This document shows positions 18,708 to 27,662 of a stretch of 64,000 bases of DNA, in pieces. The notes below the pieces were generated by a model. That model was not told where the DNA came from. It did no database searches and saw nothing but the letters and a program-made list of their open reading frames with translations. The stretch is from Pseudooceanicola sediminis. Lineage in GTDB: Bacteria; Pseudomonadota; Alphaproteobacteria; Rhodobacterales; Rhodobacteraceae. The translations under genes were made by a program, and so were the position numbers. Every line of letters starts with the position of its first letter. The first letter of the stretch is position 1. The stretch covers positions 186,001-250,000 of the forward strand of contig NZ_QWJJ01000003.1 of the NCBI RefSeq assembly GCF_003575965.1, read 5' to 3'.

Positions 18708-20375
18708 TCAGTTTGCAACCTGCTCCCTCAGGATCGCGCCGGTCAGTGAGATCATGAGGTAGATCCCCGAAAGCACCAGAAATACCAGGATGGTGTTTTC
18801 GAACGAGTGCGGGTGGCTCGGATCCTGGGGGGCGATCGGTCGTACCGAGGTTGTCAGGTACCGAACCTGCCGATTGGCCTCCAGCTCGGTCTGCTTTTCA
18901 TTCTGCAGGGCCGATTGCAGAAACATGTCGGCCGTACTCAGATCCGCCTGGGCCAACTGCACCTGCGCCGTCTTTGCGGCAAGCGAGCTGTCGTCGGCCT
19001 GGGTTTGGGTCATCTTGTCGTTCAGATCGGCCAGCAGCGCCTGTAACCGGTCGATATCGGCCTCGGCGCCGTTGACGCGTGCCAGGTTGGGGCGATTGTT
19101 GTCGCGCAAGGCAGACAGTTGCAGTTGCTTTTCCTGCAATTGCACTTCGTAGCCTGCTATCTGGCTGCGCAAGGTGGCGATGACTGCCTCCGGATCCACG
19201 ATCGTGCCTTCTTGCAGCCGCACCAGCGTTTCCTGCGCCTCCCGCCTGTCCGACTTGGCCTTTTCCAGGCCCTCACGCGCGGAACGCACCGCATCCTCCC
19301 GCTTGCGTCGCGACAGATCGTCGACCCGCTCCTCGGCGTAGGCGATCAGATGGGTAGAGAATTCCGTTGCCAGATTGGGATCGGCGGCCTGTGCCTCCAT
19401 CTTGATGACGCCTTCGGTCGGATCATAGCCGATTTTGACGTACTTCTTGTATGTGCGATAGGCGACTTCGTTCGAGGCATTCGGCGGCATGCGCTGAATG
19501 GGATCGATGGCGGGGTCGCTGAAATGGTCATTGAACCCGACATCGTCGTTCAGGCGCAGCATCGCGTCCTTGGATTGCAGGTAGGATTGCACCGCGATGG
19601 AATCCTGGTTCGTGGCGAACTGCGTGCCGGAAAACAGCCCGCCCAGACCGCCGCCGCTTGTCGCATCGGCTTGCAGAATCAGGAATTCGGATTTCACCGA
19701 ATACATCGGCGTGGCCACGCGGAAATAATAGTACCCGGCCAGGATCGTCGGCAGAAAGACAAAAAAGGACAATCGCGTCAGCAGTTGCAGCAGCTTTCGG
19801 CGGCGGCGATGCGCAATGTCACGTTGAATGGTGAATATGTCGTGGTGGCGGCGCGACAAGGTGCTTTCGCGCGACGCGGGGTGCTGGTTTGGTACCCTGT
19901 CCGGCAGGGCATCATCCTGCGTTCGTCGTACCAGGGCGTTGCTGTCCTCGGCCCGGATCACCTCCAGCATCCTGCCGGTTTCGAACGGGTCGATCCCCAG
20001 ACCGCGCAACTGGCGTACCGCGTCGAAATCCGACCGGGTCGTCAGCATGTGATTTTGCGCCAACCGGCGGGCGCTGCGCAATTGCTGACGTGTCAGGCCC
20101 TCGCGGCGGATGGATTTCAGTTCCGCTTCCAGTGCCGCGTTCCGTGCCTCGCGGGTGGCCGCGTCATCTTCGCTGATATCACCCTCATGCGCGCCGCCCA
20201 TCTCCGTGTCGTGTTCCAGCAGATGGCGGCTCGCCTGATCGGGGTCGGCCGTCGCGGATGGGTCTGCGGCATCGTCCACGCTTTGCCGGCCCGCGTCCGG
20301 GGCGGCCCGATGTGCCTTCACGCGTCCGTCGTCGCGTCGGGGCGGAGGGTTATGCGCCTTGGGGTCCGTAGTCAT
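18708..20375 (-). CDS. Capsule polysaccharide export inner-membrane protein (KpsE/CtrB/BexC type)
   Basis: A 555-residue polysaccharide co-polymerase-like protein. Residues 1-190 are charged, low-complexity and probably disordered, much longer than in KpsE. TM1 is at about 195-218 and a second TM is near the C-terminus (about 525-548). Between them is a Wzz-like periplasmic domain (MYSVKSEFLILQAD) with long predicted coiled coils (340-470, rich in Arg/Glu/Gln). It partners the KpsT-like ATPase, whose 3' end it overlaps by 26 bases. The permease (KpsM) and outer-membrane exporter (KpsD) are not in this window. Confidence 0.85.
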   Translation of the reverse strand: MTTDPKAHNPPPRRDDGRVKAHRAAPDAGRQSVDDAADPSATADPDQASRHLLEHDTEMGGAHEGDISEDDAATREARNAALEAELKSIRREGLTRQQLRSARRLAQNHMLTTRSDFDAVRQLRGLGIDPFETGRMLEVIRAEDSNALVRRTQDDALPDRVPNQHPASRESTLSRRHHDIFTIQRDIAHRRRRKLLQLLTRLSFFVFLPTILAGYYYFRVATPMYSVKSEFLILQADATSGGGLGGLFSGTQFATNQDSIAVQSYLQSKDAMLRLNDDVGFNDHFSDPAIDPIQRMPPNASNEVAYRTYKKYVKIGYDPTEGVIKMEAQAADPNLATEFSTHLIAYAEERVDDLSRRKREDAVRSAREGLEKAKSDRREAQETLVRLQEGTIVDPEAVIATLRSQIAGYEVQLQEKQLQLSALRDNNRPNLARVNGAEADIDRLQALLADLNDKMTQTQADDSSLAAKTAQVQLAQADLSTADMFLQSALQNEKQTELEANRQVRYLTTSVRPIAPQDPSHPHSFENTILVFLVLSGIYLMISLTGAILREQVAN

Positions 20376-21012
20376 ACATCTGCTTCGCTTCTTCCAAGGT
20401 ATCAAACATGAACAGGTTGCCATCGCGCAGCACCGCTGCCTCGCGCGCGAATTTCGCCAGCGTCCTGGCCTGATGCGATACGATCACGATCGTCGTCGTC
20501 TCCAGCCGTTCCCGAAGGATTTCCCCTGCCTTGCGATTGAACTCCATATCTGTGGAATTCGGCATCCCTTCGTCGATCAGGTACATGTCGAAATCCAGAG
20601 CCAGCATCAGCGCAAAGCTGAAACGCGCCCGCATCCCCGACGAATACGTCCCGAGGGGCTGCTCGAAATATTCGCCCAGGCCGCACAGCCAGCGACAGAA
20701 CGCTTCGACATAATCCGGGTCCAGCCCATAAAGCCGCGCAATATATCGCGAATTTTCCATCGCGGTATGCTTGCTGATCACCCCGCCCATGAAACCCAGC
20801 GGAAACGAGATCCGGCAGGTTTTGCGCACGGTCCCCTCATCTGGCTTCTCCAGCCCCGCCATCATGTTGATAAGGGTGGTTTTGCCCGTGCCGTTGGGGG
20901 CGAGGATTCCCAGAGAGCGGCCCAACTCGACGCGAAAGGAGACACGGTCCAGGATCACCTTGCGATGGCTGCCCGTCCAGAACGATTTACTGACATTCTC
21001 GAATTCGAGCAT
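20350..21012 (-). CDS. Polysaccharide ABC exporter ATP-binding protein (KpsT type)
   Basis: A 220-residue ATPase with Walker A LAPNGTGKTTL (about 37-47), a divergent signature YSSGMRARFSFALMLALDFD and Walker B MYLIDEGMP, all typical of KpsT/BexA. It would energise export of capsule or similar polysaccharide across the inner membrane. The 'GMP' following Walker B and the SSGM signature separate it from Wzt O-antigen ATPases. It is first gene of a two-gene minus-strand operon. ATG 21012 is the first good start. Confidence 0.9.
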   Translation of the reverse strand: MLEFENVSKSFWTGSHRKVILDRVSFRVELGRSLGILAPNGTGKTTLINMMAGLEKPDEGTVRKTCRISFPLGFMGGVISKHTAMENSRYIARLYGLDPDYVEAFCRWLCGLGEYFEQPLGTYSSGMRARFSFALMLALDFDMYLIDEGMPNSTDMEFNRKAGEILRERLETTTIVIVSHQARTLAKFAREAAVLRDGNLFMFDTLEEAKQMYDYGPQGA

Positions 21013-21144
21013 GGGGGCGTTAAACTCGTATGACCAGTCTCCCAGGCGGAGTTGCGTTTCGATCCGTCCGCCGAATTGGACCGACTATGCCGGATTTCTT
21101 GTGTTCATGGCAATCTTGCCTGTCGAAAATGTAAGACCGCATGA

Positions 21145-21173
21145 AAAAGCCGGCAAAACGTCTGCCGGCTTTT
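21145..21173 (-). terminator. Terminator downstream of nhaA
   Basis: A perfect 11-bp stem (AAAAGCCGGCA / TGCCGGCTTTT) with a seven-base loop. Read on the minus strand it follows the nhaA stop by about 70 bases and ends in a T-run. On the plus strand it also ends in TTTT. The remaining 130 bp to kpsT probably hold the kpsT promoter (TTGCCA-N18-CATAGT is a weak candidate near 21070-21100). Confidence 0.85.
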
Positions 21174-21240
21174 AATTGAATTGTCGCGATTTTCGCGCCG
21201 CAGGGAATTGGCCTGCGACGCGATGCCGCCGTCGACATGT

Positions 21241-22488
21241 TCAGGCGACAACCTTTTGAACGCGGCATACCAGGCCCGCAACCAGGGCAATCCCGGCGGC
21301 GGCGAAACTGAACAGGGCACCCATCTTTGCCGCGTCCTGCACCGGGCCGGCATCAAAGGCGACCGAGGCGATGAACAGCGAAACGGTAAACCCGATGGCG
21401 GCGACACACCCGACCACCAACAGATCCGCTGTGCGCATTCCCCGGGGCAGACCCAGGCGCAACGCATGCGCGCCAAAGGCGCCGAACAGCAGCACGCCGA
21501 TCGGTTTGCCCAGCAGCAGCCCGAACATCACCAGCCATGTCGGTTCGGAAATCGCGTTGAACTCTACCCCCGCATTCATCAGGCCGAAAAAGAACAGGAC
21601 GATTTCGACAGGATGCTTCAGCACATGCTCGATATGGTTCAGGAGATCGGTCAGATATTGCTCTGCTTCGCTGAAAAAGCCAAAGGCCCGATCGGCGTGC
21701 GGGATCGTCGGCACAATCGGCAGCAGCCCAAGTGCGGGATGAATCCCGGCGCGCATGAAGCCATACCAGCTGATGCAGGCCGCGATTGCATAGGGCCAGA
21801 GGCCCAGCCTCTCTCGGACCCAGGATGAATTGGGCCGATCCTGATTGTTGCGATCCATCCGGCGGGGCAGGGCGTTGAACAGCACGAAAACCGCGCCCGC
21901 AGCCGCCAGCGACAGTAAAAGCCACTCCGGCGCCAGATCGCCTGACGGATAAAAGATGGCCAGGATGATCAGCCCGGCGGCGTCATCGGCAATCGCCAGC
22001 AGCAGCAAAAAGCGCACGGCAGGATGCCCCGCCCCGAAGACCATCCGCCCCACGAGGTAGGAAAACGCGATGTCGGTGGCCGTCGGAATGGCCCATCCGT
22101 TGGACACGGCATCATACGTGGTCGAGCCGAACACCATCGCCAACCCCAGGTACACCGTGACCGGGCCCAACATGCCGCCAAGCGTGGCGATCAGCGGCGT
22201 CGCGGCCTTCTTGCCGCGCAGCGACCCCTCTTTCAGGATCACGGCCTCCCAGACCTCCTTGGCGGCAATGGCAAAGAAGAACGCCATCAACATGTCGTTG
22301 ATCAGGTAGTGGAGGGTCAGCACGCGATGACCGTCGTGCAGGGCGCCCACCGGGGCATCCTCCCAGATCACCAGGTGCACGAAATGATGATAGCCCTCCG
22401 CGTCCAAATTGGCCCAGATCAGGGCAACCAATGCCCCGATGATCAACAACAGAGAATAATTGGTAACGAAATTCCAGACCCGATACAT
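21241..22488 (-). CDS. nhaA: Na+/H+ antiporter NhaA
   Basis: A 415-residue, roughly 12-TM inner-membrane antiporter that expels Na+ in exchange for protons. It carries the TATDIAFS motif and the paired aspartates ADDAAGLI that bind the ion in NhaA, plus FFFGLMNAGVEF and GKPIGVLLFG. It is slightly longer than E. coli NhaA because of the loop RRMDRNNQDRPNSSWVRERLG. ATG 22488 has GGGAAGG upstream. A marine lifestyle would fit but is not proven. Confidence 0.96.
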   Translation of the reverse strand: MYRVWNFVTNYSLLLIIGALVALIWANLDAEGYHHFVHLVIWEDAPVGALHDGHRVLTLHYLINDMLMAFFFAIAAKEVWEAVILKEGSLRGKKAATPLIATLGGMLGPVTVYLGLAMVFGSTTYDAVSNGWAIPTATDIAFSYLVGRMVFGAGHPAVRFLLLLAIADDAAGLIILAIFYPSGDLAPEWLLLSLAAAGAVFVLFNALPRRMDRNNQDRPNSSWVRERLGLWPYAIAACISWYGFMRAGIHPALGLLPIVPTIPHADRAFGFFSEAEQYLTDLLNHIEHVLKHPVEIVLFFFGLMNAGVEFNAISEPTWLVMFGLLLGKPIGVLLFGAFGAHALRLGLPRGMRTADLLVVGCVAAIGFTVSLFIASVAFDAGPVQDAAKMGALFSFAAAGIALVAGLVCRVQKVVA

Positions 22489-22627
22489 GTGGCCTTCCCC
22501 CGTTTCATTTTTGGTTAATCGCGAGGTAAGGGAATTGCGGCGGCTGGGCAACGGGGTCTCATGGCGCCGCGCCTGCTTTACGATGAACGGTGGTTTGCGG
22601 CAGGCGGGCGGCGCGCCTGGATGCCGC

Positions 22628-23689
22628 TCAAAGCGGCAGCACGGTGCCTTGCGCCACGGTCGGAGCCCACAGCCCCCACAGGCCCCCTGCGATCATTGCG
22701 CCCAGGATGGCCAGGCCGAGGTAGGCCATAAAGACGCGAGGCTTGACCAGCGCCCAGACGGCAACGGCGGCGGGGATGCAGCTGACACCCCCCGCGATTA
22801 TGAATGACATGGCCGCACCGGGCGCCATTCCCTGATCCAGCAAGGCGCCGACCAGCGGCACGGCGGCGTAGCCATTCAGATAGGCCGGGGCGCCGACCAG
22901 CGCGCCCAGCACGATGGGACCCGGCCCCGTACCCCCCAGAACGCCCGCAATCCATTCGGCCGGAACGTATTCCAGCATCACCGTTTCCAACACATAGGCC
23001 AGTACGAGCCACTTGGTCAGGAACAGCAGGTTTTCAAAGGCGGTCTCGCGAAAGGTGGCGCGACGGTCGGCGTCGGTCCAGACGCGCCAGACCGGTTTCC
23101 CCTGAAAGGGCTGTTTCACGCCGCAGCAGCCTCCGATAGCGGGCCGCTGGCGCAAGGGGTCGGCAAAGACGACGCTACCTTTCAGCGCCATCACCACAGC
23201 GCCCCCGAACAGGCCCAGCCCGATGGCCGCGATGGCCTTGCCGACGGCGAATTCCATCCCCAGTGTGCCGGCGGTAATCGTGAACATCGCCGGGTCCATC
23301 AACGGCGAGGCCAGCCAGAAGGCCATGACCGCGCTCAGCGGCGCGCCGACAGCCAGCAATGCGGCGATGAAGGGGATCACCTCGCACGAACAGAACGGTG
23401 ACAGCCCGCCCAGCAGGGCCGCCATGACGATCATCCGCGCTTCGCGCCCCTCGAAGGCGCGTGCCAGAACAACCTCGGCTCCGCTGGCCTTGAGGTATCC
23501 GATTGCGCAGACCGCGAACACGATGAACGGCAAGGTACCCAGATAGGCTCGGCCCGCGAACACCACGCTATCGCCCAACTGCGCCGGGTCCAGCGCCGCG
23601 ATCAGGCCCAGCACCAAAAGCACGGATACCCACGCGCCGTCGAGTTTGGCGCGCAGGCGGCGATATTCGATCAGCATCATTTCAGTCAT
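22628..23689 (-). CDS. ArsP-like / UPF0718 permease (PF03773 family)
   Basis: A 353-residue membrane protein with about eight TM segments. The FCSCEVIPFIAALLAVGAPL motif near residue 105 and the second half-repeat CIPAAVAVWALVKPRV with MSFIIAGGV are features of the permease family that includes ArsP, an exporter of trivalent organoarsenicals. A cytoplasmic loop carries GGCCGVKQP. Its ATG overlaps the arsR stop by eight bases, so both proteins come from one mRNA. Substrate (arsenical, antimonial or another soft metal) is inferred from that pairing. Confidence 0.85.
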   Translation of the reverse strand: MTEMMLIEYRRLRAKLDGAWVSVLLVLGLIAALDPAQLGDSVVFAGRAYLGTLPFIVFAVCAIGYLKASGAEVVLARAFEGREARMIVMAALLGGLSPFCSCEVIPFIAALLAVGAPLSAVMAFWLASPLMDPAMFTITAGTLGMEFAVGKAIAAIGLGLFGGAVVMALKGSVVFADPLRQRPAIGGCCGVKQPFQGKPVWRVWTDADRRATFRETAFENLLFLTKWLVLAYVLETVMLEYVPAEWIAGVLGGTGPGPIVLGALVGAPAYLNGYAAVPLVGALLDQGMAPGAAMSFIIAGGVSCIPAAVAVWALVKPRVFMAYLGLAILGAMIAGGLWGLWAPTVAQGTVLPL

Positions 23690-24029
23690 TCGGGGTTTCC
23701 TCGTCATGAGCACAGCCGACATCGGCGCAACAATTGGCCAGCAGGAAATCCGCCAGCGCCTTCAGATCCTCATAGGCGACCGCGGCACAGATCACGCTGC
23801 GCCCGACCTTGGCCTGCCGCACCAGTCCGGCCTGCGCCAGGATCTTCACGTGATGCGTCAGGGTCGATCCGGTGATGCCGACCCGGGCGCCCAACTCACC
23901 GATGCTCAGCCCCTGCGGCCCGGCACGCACCAGCGTGCGCAGCACTTGAAGCCGTTGTTCCGATCCGAGCGCGGCAAAGCTCGATGCGGCAAGGACGAGG
24001 GTGAGGTCAGGCGATGACAATGCTTTCAT
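23682..24029 (-). CDS. ArsR/SmtB family metalloregulator with C-terminal Cys triad
   Basis: A 115-residue winged-helix repressor. The recognition helix lies in GITGSTLTHHVKILAQAGLV. The C-terminus has C100-C101 and C106 (NCCADVGC), the CC-x4-C arrangement close to the As(III)/Sb(III) site described in Acidithiobacillus ArsR, rather than the helix-alpha3 CxC of the E. coli type. The derepressed target is presumably the overlapping permease. No Shine-Dalgarno is visible before ATG 24029, and a palindrome ends three bases upstream, so the mRNA may be leaderless. Confidence 0.9.
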   Translation of the reverse strand: MKALSSPDLTLVLAASSFAALGSEQRLQVLRTLVRAGPQGLSIGELGARVGITGSTLTHHVKILAQAGLVRQAKVGRSVICAAVAYEDLKALADFLLANCCADVGCAHDEETPND

Positions 24030-24031
24030 GA

Positions 24032-24047
24032 TTCTAGAAATATAGAA
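24032..24047. promoter_or_regulatory. Candidate ArsR operator 1
   Basis: Inverted repeat TTCTA-N6-TAGAA immediately before the arsR start. Read towards arsR it also contains a -10-like TATATT. It has the same half-site spacing as the second palindrome 39 bp away. Confidence 0.55.
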
Positions 24048-24068
24048 ATGAAGGCGACCTGGCAAGAT

Positions 24069-24088
24069 ATTTCGATAATTGTCGAAAT
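24069..24088. promoter_or_regulatory. Candidate ArsR operator 2
   Basis: Perfect inverted repeat ATTTCGA-N6-TCGAAAT in the 120-bp divergent spacer. It shares the TTC-N10-GAA geometry with operator 1. Dyads of this size are typical ArsR/SmtB sites. Confidence 0.6.
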
Positions 24089-24149
24089 GTTGGCGCGCCA
24101 GGTGCGCTTTCCATTTGACGCCACCCTGCGCGCCCCCACATTGCAACGC

Positions 24150-24743
24150 ATGACCGACCCGTTCAGCGATATCCGCACCTGCCGCCTCTGTGCCGCGCGC
24201 TTTGCCGCCACCCGCACACGTCATGCGCCTGCGCCGGTGGTCTGGCTGGATCCGGCCGCGCGCATCCTGATCGCGGGGCAGGCGCCGGGGATCAGGGCAC
24301 ACGAACGCCAGCGCCCCTTCGATGATCGCTCCGGCGACCGTCTGCGCGACTGGATGGGCGTGACCCGGGATGAGTTCTACGATCTGCGCCAGATGGCATT
24401 CCTGCCCTCGGCTTTCTGCTTTCCGGGGTACGACGCAAAGGGATCGGACCTGCCGCCGCCCCGGATCTGCGCCCAGACGTGGCATGGCGATGTCATGGAA
24501 AAGCTGCCCAACCTGCGCCTGCGGCTGCTGATCGGCGTCTATGCGCAGGCCATCCACCTCGGGACTCGCGCGCCCCTGACACGGACCGTGGCAGAATGGC
24601 GCGAACATCTTCCCGGCACGATCCCCTTGCCTCATCCGTCCTGGCGCAATACGGCATGGCTGCGCCGCAATCCGTGGTTCGAAACCGATCTCCTTCCGGT
24701 GCTGCGCGCCGAAGTCCGAAAGGCAATGACATGTCCGACCTGA
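24150..24743 (+). CDS. Uracil-DNA glycosylase family protein
   Basis: A 197-residue protein of the UDG superfamily. ILIAGQAPGIRAHERQRPFDDRSGDRL is the motif-1 region (GxAPG), and LPHPSWRNTAWLRRNPWF is the motif-2 region (HPSxRN). Two N-terminal cysteines (CRLCAARF) recall Fe-S UDGs, but the full four-Cys set is not seen. This subfamily is often annotated only by fold, and real uracil excision is unproven. ATG 24150 gives the family N-terminus. The last 13 bases overlap the next gene. Confidence 0.8.
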   Translation: MTDPFSDIRTCRLCAARFAATRTRHAPAPVVWLDPAARILIAGQAPGIRAHERQRPFDDRSGDRLRDWMGVTRDEFYDLRQMAFLPSAFCFPGYDAKGSDLPPPRICAQTWHGDVMEKLPNLRLRLLIGVYAQAIHLGTRAPLTRTVAEWREHLPGTIPLPHPSWRNTAWLRRNPWFETDLLPVLRAEVRKAMTCPT

Positions 24744-25540
24744 CCCAAGACGCACCCGAAGTCACCGCGCTCGACGCGGCCCATGCCGCGATGGAGGCCG
24801 CGCCCGATGACGACAACGTCCGCCTGCGGTTCTACGAACGCCTTGCGGACAGCGAGCTTTTCCTGCTGCTCAGCGCCGAGGCCGATGGCGGCAATGCCAG
24901 CCCCGAGATTTTCCCGGTCGAGGACGTGCAGTTCGTTCTGCTGTTCGACCGCGAGGAAAGGCTGTCATCCTTTACCGGCCGCCCGTCGCCCTATGCGGCG
25001 CTGTCCGGGCGCACCATCGTCGAACAGCTTGCCGGGCAGGGGGTCGGCCTTGCCGTCAACCTCGAAACCCCCTCTGCCATCCTGATCCCCCCCGAGGCCG
25101 TGGACTGGCTGCGAGACACCGTCGCCCACGCCCCGGACGAGGTCGAGGCACAGATCGCGGCCTTTCACCCCCCGCATGGGCTGCCGGAATACCTGATTGC
25201 CGCGATCGACGCGAAACTCGCGACCGCCAGGGGCCTTGCCGATTGTGCCTTTCTCGCAGGCACCGAAGACGAACAGGGCCGCCGCAGCCACATGCTCGCC
25301 TTCATCGATGCCGTGCCCGGCGCCGAACCGTCGCTGGCCAGGGCAGCCTCCGAAGCGCTGACATTTTCCGGGGTAGAGGCCGGGCAGATGGACGTCGGGT
25401 TCTTTGCCGCGACCGACAGCCACGCGGCATCCCTCGCACGGGTCGGTCTGCGCTTTGACCTGCCCGAGGCCGAGACCGCGCAGGAGATAACCCATGTCGC
25501 GCCGGGCTCGGACCCGAACAAACCGCCGATCCTGCGCTAA
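24731..25540 (+). CDS. SseB family protein
   Basis: A 269-residue cytoplasmic protein with the SseB N-terminal domain (ELFLLLSAE... FPVEDVQFVLLFDREERLSSF) at about 35-115. The C-terminal half (170-269) resembles the SseB C-domain. SseB proteins have no agreed biochemical role; the name comes from a serine-sensitivity phenotype. It overlaps the UDG-like gene, so co-expression is likely. There is no signal peptide. Confidence 0.8.
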   Translation: MSDLTQDAPEVTALDAAHAAMEAAPDDDNVRLRFYERLADSELFLLLSAEADGGNASPEIFPVEDVQFVLLFDREERLSSFTGRPSPYAALSGRTIVEQLAGQGVGLAVNLETPSAILIPPEAVDWLRDTVAHAPDEVEAQIAAFHPPHGLPEYLIAAIDAKLATARGLADCAFLAGTEDEQGRRSHMLAFIDAVPGAEPSLARAASEALTFSGVEAGQMDVGFFAATDSHAASLARVGLRFDLPEAETAQEITHVAPGSDPNKPPILR

Positions 25541-25642
25541 GGCAACGCACCCCTCGGCGGGGCTGGGGCGTCCGCCCTTGACGCGCCGATCCTCCGAAGC
25601 CACCTTCCGCCCGACACAAAACAATAAAAGCAGGATGTCAGC

Positions 25643-26929
25643 TTGAGCAGATCCGCCCCCCCCTTCGCCCCGTTCGAATGGATGATCGCCTGGCGCTACC
25701 TGCGCGCCCGCCGTGCCGAAGGCGGGGTTTCGGTGATGACCTGGATCTCACTGATCGGCATCGCCCTCGCGGTCTTTGCCCTGATCGCGACGCTGTCGGT
25801 GCGCGCCGGTTTTCGCGCCGAATTCGTTGACACAATCCTTGGGGCCAATGCCCACGTCACGGTCTATTCCGCCGGGCAAGCCACCGAAACCGGCCAGCTG
25901 GATCGCACCATCCCCGATTACACCGAGATGGCCACGCGCATCGCCGCCGTCCCCGGTGTCAGCCGGGCCGCTCCCCTGATCAAGGGGCAGGTGATGGCAA
26001 CAATGAACGGCCGCAACGCGGGGGTCGAGATTTTCGGCATCGCGGCCGCCGACCTCGACAGCATCCCGCGCATCGCCCGCCCCGAGGAGTCGATGGGCAA
26101 CATCGCGGACTTCGGCTCAGGTGTCGCCATCGGTTCGGGCGTGGCGCGTGAACTGGGCCTCGTGCCGGGCGACCGGATCAAGCTGATTTCGCCGGATGGC
26201 GTGAAGACCGCCTTTGGCACCTCTCCCCGCGTCGGCACCTACGATGTCACCTATATCTTTACCGCTGGGCGCTATGACATCGACCGCACGCGGGTTTACA
26301 TGCCCTTCGCCGAGGCGCAGTCCTACTTCAACCGCGAAGGCGCTGCGGACGAGATCGAGGTGATGCTCGACGATCCCGAAACAGTCGATGAACACGTCCC
26401 CGACATCCTGCGTGCCGCCGGGGACAACGCGATGGCCTGGACCTGGCGCGATGCCTCGGGCAGCTTCCTGCGTGCCCTGACGGTCGAGGACAACGTGATG
26501 TTCATCATCATGTCGATCCTCGTGCTGATCGCGGCGATGAACATCGTCTCGGGGCTGATCATGCTGGTCAAGAACAAGGGGCGCGACATCGGCATCCTGC
26601 GCACCATGGGCCTGACCGAAGGGTCTATCCTGCGCGTCTTCTTCATCTGCGGCGCCTTCACCGGCATCATCGGCACAGTGGTCGGGCTGGTGCTGGGCGT
26701 GGTTTTCACCCTCTATATCGACCCGATCTTCGCCATGGTGAACTATGTCGCCGGCGGCGGTGTCTGGGATCCGTCCGTGCGCGGCCTCTACGCGTTGCCG
26801 GCCAAGCTGCAATGGCATGATGTCCTCTCGGCGGTGTCGCTTTCGCTGATCCTGTCCTTTGGGGTCACCATCTTTCCGGCCCGCCGCGCGGCCCGGATGA
26901 ACCCGGTCGAGGCGCTGCGCTATGAATGA
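25643..26929 (+). CDS. Lipoprotein-releasing ABC transporter permease (LolC/LolE/LolF type)
   Basis: A 428-residue permease that, with LolD, extracts outer-membrane lipoproteins from the inner membrane for transfer to LolA. It has one TM near 28-50, a periplasmic MacB-like domain (50-270) and three C-terminal TMs with [24 protein letters not shown]. The N-terminus [22 protein letters not shown] is typical of rhodobacterial members. The start is TTG 25643, with AGGAT upstream; the first ATG (25682) would remove conserved residues. Only one permease is encoded, as in the LolDF systems of alphaproteobacteria. Confidence 0.93.
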   Translation: MSRSAPPFAPFEWMIAWRYLRARRAEGGVSVMTWISLIGIALAVFALIATLSVRAGFRAEFVDTILGANAHVTVYSAGQATETGQLDRTIPDYTEMATRIAAVPGVSRAAPLIKGQVMATMNGRNAGVEIFGIAAADLDSIPRIARPEESMGNIADFGSGVAIGSGVARELGLVPGDRIKLISPDGVKTAFGTSPRVGTYDVTYIFTAGRYDIDRTRVYMPFAEAQSYFNREGAADEIEVMLDDPETVDEHVPDILRAAGDNAMAWTWRDASGSFLRALTVEDNVMFIIMSILVLIAAMNIVSGLIMLVKNKGRDIGILRTMGLTEGSILRVFFICGAFTGIIGTVVGLVLGVVFTLYIDPIFAMVNYVAGGGVWDPSVRGLYALPAKLQWHDVLSAVSLSLILSFGVTIFPARRAARMNPVEALRYE

Positions 26930-27623
26930 TGTTGAAATGACGCCCGCCCCGGTGCTGGAACTGCGCGGCCTGTGCAAGGGCTACAACCCCGGTCAACCGA
27001 ACGAGATAACGGTGCTGCATGATGCCACCCTGACGGTGCAGCGGGGCGAGGTCGTCGCCCTTGTCGCGCCTTCGGGTGCGGGCAAGTCGACACTGCTGCA
27101 TATCGCGGGCCTGCTGGACCAGCCCGACACCGGCACGGTACGCATCGCAGGCGAGGACATGTCGGACCTGTCCGACCGCCGCCGCACCGCCGTGCGGCGC
27201 GACAAGGTCGGCTTCATCTACCAGTTCCACCACCTGCTGCCCGAATTCACCGCGGCCGAAAACATCATTCTGCCGCAACTGGCTGCGGGTGCCCCGCGCA
27301 AACAGGCGCAGGACCGTGCCGAGGACCTGTTGGCCCGTGTGGGGTTGTCGGCCCGCGCCGGTCATCGCCCCGCCGCGATGTCGGGGGGGGAACAGCAGCG
27401 CGTCGCCTTCTGCCGCGCGCTGGCCAATGGGCCCGCCCTGCTGCTGGCGGATGAACCGACCGGCAACCTCGACCCGACGACCTCGGACACGGTGTTCGAT
27501 GCGCTGATGGGGCTGGTGCGCGACACGGGCCTGTCGGCCCTGATCGCGACGCATAACCTTGCCCTCGCCGCGCGGATGGACCGGACCCTGCGTCTGGACA
27601 CCGGCACCCTCAGCGAAGGCTGA
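26922..27623 (+). CDS. lolD: Lipoprotein-releasing system ATP-binding protein
   Basis: A 233-residue ATPase of the LolD/MacB group: Walker [13 protein letters not shown], signature [15 protein letters not shown], Walker [13 protein letters not shown] and the downstream switch His in IATHN. It powers the adjoining permease. The ATG overlaps the permease stop by eight bases. A GC-rich hairpin follows the stop. Confidence 0.95.
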   Translation: MNDVEMTPAPVLELRGLCKGYNPGQPNEITVLHDATLTVQRGEVVALVAPSGAGKSTLLHIAGLLDQPDTGTVRIAGEDMSDLSDRRRTAVRRDKVGFIYQFHHLLPEFTAAENIILPQLAAGAPRKQAQDRAEDLLARVGLSARAGHRPAAMSGGEQQRVAFCRALANGPALLLADEPTGNLDPTTSDTVFDALMGLVRDTGLSALIATHNLALAARMDRTLRLDTGTLSEG

Positions 27624-27633
27624 GATCGAAAAA

Positions 27634-27651
27634 GGGGGCCGCGCGGCCCCC
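27634..27651 (-). terminator. Bidirectional hairpin between lolD and parE
   Basis: GGGGGCC-GCGC-GGCCCCC, a 7-bp GC stem with a four-base loop. On the minus strand it is followed by five T, making a good terminator for parE. On the plus strand only a poor T-stretch follows. Confidence 0.8.
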
Positions 27652-27662
27652 TCTTGCTCTGT

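Noticed and set aside
24048-24149. Earlier start for the uracil-DNA-glycosylase-like gene
   Set aside because: It would extend translation through the second palindrome and add 34 residues unlike the family; ATG 24150 gives the expected N-terminus.
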